Shown here: positions 1 to 5,567 of the stretch, piece by piece
How positions within the stretch are numbered: position 1 is the first letter of the stretch
Layout of the letters: each line of letters starts with the position of its first letter
Assembly (NCBI GenBank): GCA_021823555.1
Contig: JAKANW010000062.1
Span: 1 to 9,832, forward strand
Direction: 5' to 3'
Source of the DNA: Chloroflexota bacterium
Lineage (GTDB): Bacteria; Chloroflexota; Anaerolineae; Anaerolineales; Villigracilaceae
Length of the DNA stretch: 9,832 nt
Notes under the pieces: generated by a model
Told to the model about the DNA's origin: nothing
The model's database searches: none
The model's input: only the letters and a program-made list of their open reading frames with translations
Program-made: the position numbers and the translations under genes

Positions 1-356
1 TCTACGGGAAGAAATTGATCGGTTCGGCGCAAGCCCGAAAAAAGGAAGGGGTATTGCAGCATGGTTCCCTGCCATTGACCGGCGACCTGACGCGCATTTG
101 CCAGGCGCTGGTCTTTGAGGATGAAGCCTCGCGCCGCGCAGCCGCGGCGCGCCTGCTGGCACGCGCCGCCACAGTGGAATCCGCCCTGGGCCGCGCCGTA
201 GAATGGGAAACGGCAGCCCAGGCTCTCGTCCGGGCTTTTGAAGCGGATTTGGATTTAGAATTCGAAGCGGGAGACTTGTCCGAGTCCGAATTGAAGCGGG
301 CCGAGGAATTGGTCAACGAAAAATATGCCCATGCTTCCTGGACGGAACGCGTGTAA
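1..356 (+). CDS. Lipoate-protein ligase A-like protein, C-terminal part (5' truncated by window edge)
   Basis: The reading frame is open from base 3 (the first two bases finish a codon outside the window) to the TAA at 354-356, giving 117 residues. It begins YGKKLIGSAQARKKEGVLQH and continues GSLPL, the conserved core of the LplA/LipB/BPL fold (K-L-x-GSAQ, then a VLQHGS strand). The in-frame TTG at base 15 is inside this core, so it is not the start. A helical tail follows (RAATVESALGR, W-TAAQALVRAF, ELKRAEELVNEKYAHASWTERV), as in family members that attach lipoate or octanoate to lipoyl domains of 2-oxoacid dehydrogenases or GcvH. The lipoyl-lysine region and the N-terminal half of the catalytic fold are outside the window, so ligase and octanoyltransferase cannot be separated. 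It converges on the DUF4230 gene, with a palindrome immediately after the stop. Family assignment is confident; exact substrate is not. Confidence 0.85.
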   Translation, partial: YGKKLIGSAQARKKEGVLQHGSLPLTGDLTRICQALVFEDEASRRAAAARLLARAATVESALGRAVEWETAAQALVRAFEADLDLEFEAGDLSESELKRAEELVNEKYAHASWTERV

Positions 357-389
357 CTCGCAGGTCACGTTTCAAACGCGACCTGCGAG
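357..389. terminator. Palindrome between convergent genes, possible bidirectional terminator or repeat
   Basis: CTCGCAGGTC (357-366) is exactly complementary to GACCTGCGAG (380-389). Inside, after one A/C mismatch (367/379), CGTTT and AAACG around a single C continue the symmetry. The hairpin begins on the base after the lplA-like stop codon and ends 4 bp before the DUF4230 stop codon on the other strand. There is no good T-run on either side, so intrinsic termination would be weak. A transcript-end stabiliser or a dispersed palindromic repeat are alternatives. Confidence 0.55.
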
Positions 390-393
390 AAAT

Positions 394-1059
394 TCACTGC
401 ACGAAATTTACTGTCTTGTAACCGAGTGAATTAAAAAACCTGAGCAGGTAGGCCTCGGCGTTCTTTTGCGCCTGCGCCAGGATGCCATCATCCAGCGCGG
501 CCTTGCGAATTTCATCCTCCGCCGATTGGCGTGCCAGGGTTTCCAGGTCCACGGTCTGTTTGGTCAGGATGCCCGTATCGCGAGTGTACACGTAGGATTT
601 CTGGTTATCGATCGTGGCCACGAACACCTCAGCGGGCGGCAATCTGACGGTCAGGATATCGTTCGCCAACTGCATATCGCCCGGCTGGATCTTATCCATG
701 TCAATCCCGGCAATGACGGTGCCGTGCGCCACGAACAGCAGGCGGTCGCCGAACAGGAAGTCGAATGTGCCCTGGTTTTGCTCGGCGGTGATGACCTTTT
801 CCACGCTATACTGAATGGTCTCCAGCCGCGCCAGCGCCCGCACTTCATTGATATAGGTGACCGGGTCAGGGATGATCGTGGGCGTCGGATGCATCAACTG
901 CGAAACCTGGGTCTGCAAATCCTGGTTGGCCTGACTCATCTGCTGGAACGGCGTGGCTGCCTGCTGGGCGGTCTCGCGGAGGGTCTGCACGATAAAGTAA
1001 GCTCCCACTCCCAGCACAACCAGGATCAAGATCGAGAATATACTGTTACTGTTTTTCAT
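394..1059 (-). CDS. DUF4230 family membrane-anchored protein
   Basis: This 221-residue protein has an uncharged helix at about residues 7-24 after MKNSN, a probable signal anchor, then a Gln-rich stretch (QQAATPFQQMSQANQDLQTQ) likely to be a short coiled coil. The rest matches my knowledge of DUF4230: ARLETIQYSVEKVITAEQ, LLFVAHGTVIAGIDMDKIQP, ILTVRLPPAEVF, a Y-T-DTG stretch, and a C-terminal amphipathic helix ending in an LLRFFNSLGYKTVNF strand. The family has no established biochemical function; the soluble part should lie outside the membrane. I chose the ATG at 1059 because AAAGG lies 6 nt upstream on the minus strand; the ATG 20 codons further up has no such site and would run over the promoter. 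It is divergent from the first PhnD-like gene, so shared regulation is possible, but no functional link is shown. Confidence 0.85.
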   Translation of the reverse strand: MKNSNSIFSILILVVLGVGAYFIVQTLRETAQQAATPFQQMSQANQDLQTQVSQLMHPTPTIIPDPVTYINEVRALARLETIQYSVEKVITAEQNQGTFDFLFGDRLLFVAHGTVIAGIDMDKIQPGDMQLANDILTVRLPPAEVFVATIDNQKSYVYTRDTGILTKQTVDLETLARQSAEDEIRKAALDDGILAQAQKNAEAYLLRFFNSLGYKTVNFVQ

Positions 1060-1077
1060 TAGAAACCTTTCATAAGC

Positions 1078-1106
1078 TTGTTTTATTATAACAATCTCAG
1101 TATCAT
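1078..1106 (+). promoter_or_regulatory. Candidate promoter for the first PhnD-like gene
   Basis: TTGTTT (1078-1083, 3/6 to the -35 consensus), a 17-bp spacer, then TATCAT (1101-1106, 5/6 to the -10 consensus). Transcription would start near 1113 and give about 15 nt of leader before the ATG at 1129. The minus-strand -10 of the DUF4230 gene sits inside this spacer, so the two polymerases would compete for the same DNA. Confidence 0.4.
1085..1093 (-). promoter_or_regulatory. Extended -10 element for the DUF4230 gene
   Basis: Read on the minus strand, 1093-1085 is TGTTATAAT: a perfect TATAAT preceded by the TGn of an extended -10 promoter. It lies 25 bp upstream of the ATG at 1059, which leaves about 18-20 nt of leader containing the AAAGG ribosome site. 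No good -35 hexamer is present at 17 bp spacing (GGGCAT), which is tolerated in extended -10 promoters. Confidence 0.45.
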
Positions 1107-1128
1107 TATGCCCATACAACCTTGCAAG

Positions 1129-2139
1129 ATGAAAAAACTCCTGCTCACCATCCTGCTCCTGCTTTCCGCCTGTAACTTTCCCATCCTACGGGAACAGACA
1201 GCCACTCCCGCGCCGACGGTAGCCCCTGTCTCGACTCTGGTACCGAACATCCCGCTTCAACCCACACCCCAGCCTGGCACCGATGCAAATCCGCTGATCC
1301 TGGCCCTGACCCCCTCCGCCCACCCGTCCGCTGACGTGGTTTCGGCAGGCCAACTCCTCGCAGCCCAACTCCAGGCCCTGACCGGTTACACAATTGTCAC
1401 CGTGGCGCCTGCCTCGGAGGTGGACCTGGTACAGGCCTTTTCGCTTGGCAATGCCCATATCGGGGCGCTCTCCCCTTTCGGCTACGCGCTGGCGTATGAG
1501 AATGGCAATATCAACGCCGCACTGGCAAGCGCCCGCAACGGCCAGGTATTGTACGGCGCACAGTTCATCGCCCGCGCGGATCAGGGGTTCAAATCTTATT
1601 TTGATCCAGCGCGTAACGAGAATACAGCCGACATGTTCAAGGCATTATCTCAATTCAATGATAAAAAACCCTGCTGGAGTGACATGGCTTCGCCGTCGGG
1701 GTACGTGGTGCCGCTCGGATTCTTGAACCAAGCCGGGGTGCAGGTCAGCACGCCGGCTTTCGTTGAAGGCCAGGCTCCCGTTGTGCGGGCCGTCTATGGG
1801 AAAGGCATCTGCGATTTCGGCGCAACCTACATTGACGCCCGCGCCTTGCCCGCCCTCGAGTCAGATTATCCCGATGTAATGGAAAAAGTGACCGTCATCT
1901 GGCGCATCCCGCCCATTATCCCGTACGAACAGATCGTGTTTGCATCCAGCCTGACGCCTGAAATGAAGAGTACGCTCCTACGTGCATTCATAGATTTCGC
2001 GGGTACGCCTGAGGGCAAGGCTGCCGTGCAAAAAGTATACGGCCTGGATGTTTTACAACCCGCAGAGGACCGCCAATATAAAGATTTCATTACTTATGTG
2101 GACAAATCAGGAATTGATCTTCATGCTCTTTTAAAGTGA
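1129..2139 (+). CDS. PhnD-like substrate-binding lipoprotein 1 of a phosphonate/phosphite/phosphate-type ABC importer
   Basis: A 336-residue exported lipoprotein. MKKLLLTILLLLSAC ends in a lipobox (LSAC, Cys15), followed by a Thr/Pro/Val tether to about residue 52. The mature domain is a type-2 periplasmic-binding fold of the PhnD family: NPLILALTPSAH, an LAAQLQALTGY strand-helix, SLGNAHIGALSPFGYALAYE, YGAQFIARADQGF, then CWSDMASPSGYVVPLGFL, which corresponds to the D-x-x-S-x-SGY-x-x-P ligand-site segment, and a GICDFGATYIDAR strand. Cys182 and Cys228 are matched by cysteines in the second receptor. The start at 1129 is chosen because the signal peptide begins there; upstream ATGs at 1078 and 1108 would put a non-signal extension in front of it. 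The ribosome site is poor (GCAAG). The ligand cannot be read from sequence; oxyanions of phosphorus are the family norm. Confidence 0.88.
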   Translation: MKKLLLTILLLLSACNFPILREQTATPAPTVAPVSTLVPNIPLQPTPQPGTDANPLILALTPSAHPSADVVSAGQLLAAQLQALTGYTIVTVAPASEVDLVQAFSLGNAHIGALSPFGYALAYENGNINAALASARNGQVLYGAQFIARADQGFKSYFDPARNENTADMFKALSQFNDKKPCWSDMASPSGYVVPLGFLNQAGVQVSTPAFVEGQAPVVRAVYGKGICDFGATYIDARALPALESDYPDVMEKVTVIWRIPPIIPYEQIVFASSLTPEMKSTLLRAFIDFAGTPEGKAAVQKVYGLDVLQPAEDRQYKDFITYVDKSGIDLHALLK

Positions 2140-2177
2140 CATTCATCATTTATTTGCCATATTTTAAGAAAAATTAC

Positions 2178-2206
2178 TTGTCCGCGCCGGTGATTTAGGT
2201 TATTAT
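2178..2206 (+). promoter_or_regulatory. Candidate sigma-70-type promoter for the second PhnD-like gene and possibly phnCEE
   Basis: TTGTCC (2178-2183, 4/6) and TATTAT (2201-2206, 5/6) are separated by exactly 17 bp within the 129-bp gap between the two receptor genes. The predicted start near 2213 gives a leader of about 55 nt that ends in a strong ribosome site. No hairpin terminator is seen after the first receptor gene, so read-through from upstream is also possible. I did not find a recognisable Pho-box-like direct repeat here. Confidence 0.5.
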
Positions 2207-2254
2207 CAAAGTTGAAAACTGGGATGCTTTGTTTCCCAATCCTTCTATTCTTCT

Positions 2255-2263
2255 GAGAGGAGA
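2255..2263 (+). promoter_or_regulatory. Strong Shine-Dalgarno site of the second PhnD-like gene
   Basis: GAGAGGAGA ends 5 nt before the ATG at 2269. It is the strongest purine-rich site in the window and fits high expression of a receptor relative to its transporter. Confidence 0.7.
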
Positions 2264-2268
2264 AGTAA

Positions 2269-3306
2269 ATGAACAAACGTTTCTCGTTCCTAATGCTGGC
2301 TTTGGTGCTAGCCCTATCCATGGTGCTATCATCCTGCGCTCCAGCCACGCCGGCCCCCACGCAGCCCCCAGCGCCCACCCAGCCTCCTGCCACACAGCCC
2401 CCGGCTCCAACCGCCACGGAAGCGCCCACGCAGGCTCCTGCACCCTTGGGTACTTCCGACAACCCAATCGTCGTTGCCTTTGAGCCATCAGCCACATCGC
2501 AAGAGATCACGGCTGGCGGCCAAGCGCTATTGGACTTGCTCTCGAAAGAGACTGGCCTTACCTTCAAGGGTGTGATTCCAACCTCCTACGCGGCCCTTAC
2601 CGAGGCCATGGGCTCAGGGAATGCGCAGATCGGCTGGATGGCCACGTTTGCCTACATTCTTGCTCATCAGCAGGGCTATGCTGATGTGACTCTCATCACC
2701 AATCGTTTCGGCTCCGACCACTATGGCGCTCAATTCATCGCGCGCGCCGATGCCGGCTTCACTCCCGCTCCCAACATCCCTGCGACAGATGCCGATATCT
2801 CTACGCTGTTGCAATTCAAAGGCAAGCGTCCGTGCTATACCGATCCCCAATCCACTTCGGGCTATGTGATTCCACTCATCTTCCTGAAGAAAGCGGGCAT
2901 TGATACAGACAAAGATCTCAAGCCGGCTGTCTTTGCTCAGGGCCACACTCAGGTGGTACGTGCAGTCTACGCTGGCGGAATCTGCGACTTCGGCGCCTCC
3001 TTTGTGGACGCACGCACAGGCGTAACGAAGGACTTGCCCGACGTGATGGATAAAGTTGTTGTTGTCTATCAGACTCCAGCCTTGATTCCCAACGACAATA
3101 TGTCCTACGCACCGGATATGCCTCAGGATTTGCGCGATAAGATCACGGCTGCCATGCTGAAAATCGCTGACACCGAGGATGGCAAGAAGGCATTGCAGGA
3201 TCTGTATCAGATCGGCGGACTCGTAAAAGCCGATGACACTGTATACGATGAGTTCCGCTCCTATCTGACAGCCTCTGGCGTTGACCTCAGCCAATACGTG
3301 AAATAA
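2269..3306 (+). CDS. phnD: PhnD-like substrate-binding lipoprotein 2 of the same ABC importer
   Basis: A 345-residue lipoprotein. The signal peptide ends in LSSC (Cys23), followed by a tether of Ala/Pro/Thr/Gln with repeated APTQPP units (about residues 24-59). The binding domain starts NPIVVAFEPSATSQEITAGG and carries the PhnD family landmarks: MGSGNAQIGWMATFAYILAH, HYGAQFIARADAGF, LLQFKGKRPCYTD, the PQSTSGYVIPLIFLKKAGID segment, FAQGHTQVVRAVYAGG and ICDFGASFVDAR. Cys189 and Cys239 coincide with Cys182 and Cys228 of the preceding receptor, which suggests a disulfide. It lies next to the ATPase and permease genes, so it is probably the main receptor. The hairpin after its stop should raise its expression above that of the transporter. 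Ligand is unknown: phosphonate, phosphite and phosphate are all possible. The gene symbol reflects family and position only. Confidence 0.9.
   Translation: MNKRFSFLMLALVLALSMVLSSCAPATPAPTQPPAPTQPPATQPPAPTATEAPTQAPAPLGTSDNPIVVAFEPSATSQEITAGGQALLDLLSKETGLTFKGVIPTSYAALTEAMGSGNAQIGWMATFAYILAHQQGYADVTLITNRFGSDHYGAQFIARADAGFTPAPNIPATDADISTLLQFKGKRPCYTDPQSTSGYVIPLIFLKKAGIDTDKDLKPAVFAQGHTQVVRAVYAGGICDFGASFVDARTGVTKDLPDVMDKVVVVYQTPALIPNDNMSYAPDMPQDLRDKITAAMLKIADTEDGKKALQDLYQIGGLVKADDTVYDEFRSYLTASGVDLSQYVK
2338..2445 (+). repeat. Low-complexity repeat coding the Pro/Thr/Gln lipoprotein tether
   Basis: Imperfect, C-rich tandem units (about CAGCCCCC-GC-CC) encode residues 23-58 of the second receptor, with successive APTQPP, APTQPP and ATQPPAP units. 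Tracts of this sort are known to vary in length between strains. Function is probably a flexible spacer between the lipid anchor and the binding domain. Confidence 0.6.
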
Positions 3307-3329
3307 CGCTTAAGATCATATAACCAGAC

Positions 3330-3364
3330 GAGGGGAGAGAGCCTGGCTCTCTCCCCTCTATTTT
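3330..3364 (+). terminator. Strong hairpin between phnD and phnC, partial terminator/attenuator
   Basis: GAGGGGAGAGAGC (3330-3342) pairs perfectly with GCTCTCTCCCCTC (3346-3358) across a CTG loop, a 13-bp GC-rich stem. It is followed by TATTTT (3359-3364). The T-run is short and broken by an A, so termination is probably incomplete. That would give abundant receptor mRNA and less mRNA for the downstream ATPase and permeases. The phnC ribosome site starts only 11 nt after the T-run. Confidence 0.75.
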
Positions 3365-3389
3365 GAAGAGTAACAGGCGGAGGTATCCA

Positions 3390-4160
3390 TTGCTGAGAGT
3401 TGAACACCTCACCAAAGTCTATCCCAGTGGGACGGTCGCGCTCAACGATGTGAGTTTCACCGTCGAGGATGGGGAATTCCTGGTTGTGATTGGCCTTTCA
3501 GGCTCCGGCAAATCAACCTTGCTGCGCTGTATCAACCGCCTGATTGATCCGACACAGGGCAAAATCGTATGGGATGGAGCTGATATTACCCAAGCCGCCC
3601 CCAATGAGTTGCGGCGCATACGTCGCCACATTGGCATGGTCTTCCAGCAGTTCAACCTGGTTAAACGCAGCAGTGTGATAACAAATGTGCTCTCCGGCCG
3701 CCTCGGCTATGTCAATCCTTTTCTTAGCATGATGGGCATCTGGTCTAAAGATGACCGCCAGCGCGCCGTTCAAGCGCTGGCACGAGTAGGTATCTCTGAT
3801 AAGGCAAACAATCGAGCAGATGCTCTCTCCGGGGGTCAACAACAACGCGTTGGAATCGCCCGCACCCTGATGCAGGAACCCAAATTAATTCTGGCCGATG
3901 AACCAGTTGCCTCGCTGGACCCTGTCCTCTCTCACTCCATCCTCCAATATCTTGAACAGCTCAACAAGGAAGGCATCACGGTAATTTGCAGCCTGCACTT
4001 CCTTGACTTGGTTCATCGCTACGCTACTCGCGTCATCGCTCTAAAAGAGGGCGTTAAAGTCTTCGAGGGATTTCCAAAGGAAATTGACCGCGCAAAGTTT
4101 AAAGAAATCTACGGAGAAGAAGCGCAGGAAGTCCGCGCTACGACCCTTCAGGAGGAATGA
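3390..4160 (+). CDS. phnC: PhnC-like ABC transporter ATPase
   Basis: A 256-residue cytoplasmic nucleotide-binding subunit that powers import through the two permeases that follow. All motifs are intact: Walker A GLSGSGKST (35-43), Q-loop VFQQFNLV (Q86 or Q87), ABC signature LSGGQQQRV (146-154), Walker B LILADE (166-171) with catalytic Glu171, and the H-loop His203 in SLHFLDL. LADEPVASLDP and the AYxxVALNDVSF-like start (TVALNDVSF) fit the PhnC subgroup, and the length is usual for it. I place the start at the TTG at 3390, which has GGCGGAGG 6 nt upstream; an in-frame TTG at 3363 would begin inside the terminator T-run. The stop overlaps the ribosome site of the next gene, so translation is probably coupled. 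Confidence 0.92.
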   Translation: MLRVEHLTKVYPSGTVALNDVSFTVEDGEFLVVIGLSGSGKSTLLRCINRLIDPTQGKIVWDGADITQAAPNELRRIRRHIGMVFQQFNLVKRSSVITNVLSGRLGYVNPFLSMMGIWSKDDRQRAVQALARVGISDKANNRADALSGGQQQRVGIARTLMQEPKLILADEPVASLDPVLSHSILQYLEQLNKEGITVICSLHFLDLVHRYATRVIALKEGVKVFEGFPKEIDRAKFKEIYGEEAQEVRATTLQEE

Positions 4161-4162
4161 GA

Positions 4163-5566
4163 ATGGCAGCAGACGGATCCTCCGAAGGCTCGGCGCGTTC
4201 TCCGCTCATCGCTGGCCTGCTTTCCCTTCTCTTGCCAGGACTGGGGCAAATCTACGTTCGACAAGTTTATCGCGCTATCGCTTTTTTTCTTAGTGTGCTT
4301 TTAACCATCCTCATCATCAGATGGTATGGCGTTCCGGTCTGGTATGTGGTGGCTGCAATTTTATGGCTGTGGAATGTATGGGACGCGATCAATCTCGCGC
4401 AGGGTAAAACAAAGTCCATCATTATTCCTGTTGTGACAATTTTGGCCATGGGCTTTGGCATCGGTTGGCAGGTTACGCAAATTGACCCTTCAGCGTTGAC
4501 CAAGAACCTCGACCGGGCAACCTCGATCATCCGCCCCATGTTCCAGCCCGATTTTATCGCGCACCGCGAGCTCAATAATACAGCCTGGGTGCCGATAGAG
4601 GTGCCTTGCGGGCCTACCCCCCCTCCCGCAACCAGGGAGAGCAACGGTATCCGGATACGCGTTTCTCCGGATTGCGGCAACTTGAACAATGTATTGATCC
4701 TTCAAGCCAGTGGATTGTGGCCGAACACCCGGACCGAGATTCAATGGGCAACCCCAATCGGGGACCGCCTTCCGCTCGGTGAGGGACATATTGCACCCCT
4801 TTATCAAGATTCCGATACAGATGGAAATCTTAACGCGGTCATTCAAGTGCCGCCCAACGCGCTCTCTGCTGCGCCTGATCCCACCCTGCCACTCGAACAT
4901 CGCATCTACTTGATACAGGCCCGTCCCCTGCCCGGATACCAACTCTCAAAGAATGGCGCTTACATCGTACAAGGCATCATCGAGACTCTCTTTCTGGCGC
5001 TGATATCAACCACCTTTGGGGCTTTGGCAGCCATACCGATCAGCTTCCTGGCGGCGCGAAACTTGATGGGCGGACGCTTGATTACCCTGGTAATTTACGC
5101 CTTTTCACGGACAATCCTCAACATTGTACGATCCATCGAGCCGCTCATCATTGCCATTATTTTTGTCGTGATTGTTGGGCTAGGCCCTTTTGCAGGAGCC
5201 ATTGCAATGATGTTGCATACGGTCGCCGCCCTCGGCAAACTCTATTCCGAGGTGATCGAAGGCATTGACCCGGGCCCACTGGAAGCCATTCGAGCTACAG
5301 GCGGAAATTGGGTCCAAATGGTACGCTATGCCGTCATTCCACAGATCGTACCTCCTTTCGCTTCGTTCACGATCTATCGTTGGGATATCAACGTGCGTAC
5401 TTCCACCATTATCGGATTCGTGGGAGGCGGCGGTATTGGCTTCTATCTTTACCAATGGATCTTCAAGGGTGATTTCCGAGCAGTGGGAGCCTCTTTTATC
5501 GCGATTGCGATCATTGTGGTGACGCTCGATTACGTCAGCGCCAAGATCAGGGCCCGACTGGTGTAG
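4163..5566 (+). CDS. phnE: PhnE-like permease 1 with N-terminal multi-helix module and extracytoplasmic domain
   Basis: 467 residues, against roughly 260-280 for an ordinary PhnE. Order of parts: (a) three hydrophobic segments at about 14-35, 36-54 and 58-77, starting LIAGLLSLLLPGLGQIYV; (b) a helix at about 86-104 ending WQVTQIDP, equivalent to helix 1 of the next permease; (c) an outside domain at about 105-265 with VPCG (Cys149), DCGN (Cys171), a LWPNTRTEIQWATPIG strand pair and DTDGN; (d) a MetI-type transport domain from about 272, with the EAA loop EAIRATGGNWVQMVRYAVIP (starting at 374) for docking to the ATPase and an IIGFVGGGGIGFYL segment. The start is the ATG at 4163 with AGGAGG 7 nt upstream; the ATG at 4157 overlaps the phnC stop and almost touches the ribosome site. 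Two nucleotides separate it from phnC and one from the second permease, so a single operon is certain in practice. Transport direction (import) follows from the lipoprotein receptors. Confidence 0.88.
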   Translation: MAADGSSEGSARSPLIAGLLSLLLPGLGQIYVRQVYRAIAFFLSVLLTILIIRWYGVPVWYVVAAILWLWNVWDAINLAQGKTKSIIIPVVTILAMGFGIGWQVTQIDPSALTKNLDRATSIIRPMFQPDFIAHRELNNTAWVPIEVPCGPTPPPATRESNGIRIRVSPDCGNLNNVLILQASGLWPNTRTEIQWATPIGDRLPLGEGHIAPLYQDSDTDGNLNAVIQVPPNALSAAPDPTLPLEHRIYLIQARPLPGYQLSKNGAYIVQGIIETLFLALISTTFGALAAIPISFLAARNLMGGRLITLVIYAFSRTILNIVRSIEPLIIAIIFVVIVGLGPFAGAIAMMLHTVAALGKLYSEVIEGIDPGPLEAIRATGGNWVQMVRYAVIPQIVPPFASFTIYRWDINVRTSTIIGFVGGGGIGFYLYQWIFKGDFRAVGASFIAIAIIVVTLDYVSAKIRARLV

Positions 5567-5567
5567 C

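Noticed and set aside
15..356. TTG at 15 as the start of the lipoate ligase-like gene
   Set aside because: The frame is open to the window edge and the TTG lies inside the conserved KLIGSAQ core, so the gene is truncated rather than short.
466..1062. Long open frame on + opposite the DUF4230 gene
   Set aside because: It is the antisense shadow of a gene with clear family motifs; it has no ribosome site, and its composition (many His, Arg, Gln) is that of a reverse-complement frame.
2140..2268. Pho box upstream of the second receptor gene
   Set aside because: I looked for two CTGTCAT-like direct repeats 11 bp apart and found none; phosphate control cannot be claimed from the sequence.
2121..2567. 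148-codon open frame on - with GAGGCVGA-like repeats across the start of the second receptor
   Set aside because: The Gly/Ala repeats are just the reverse complement of the Pro/Thr tether repeat.
4490..4942. 150-codon open frame on - within permease 1
   Set aside because: It is antisense to the outside domain, with no ribosome site and no protein-like hydrophobic pattern.
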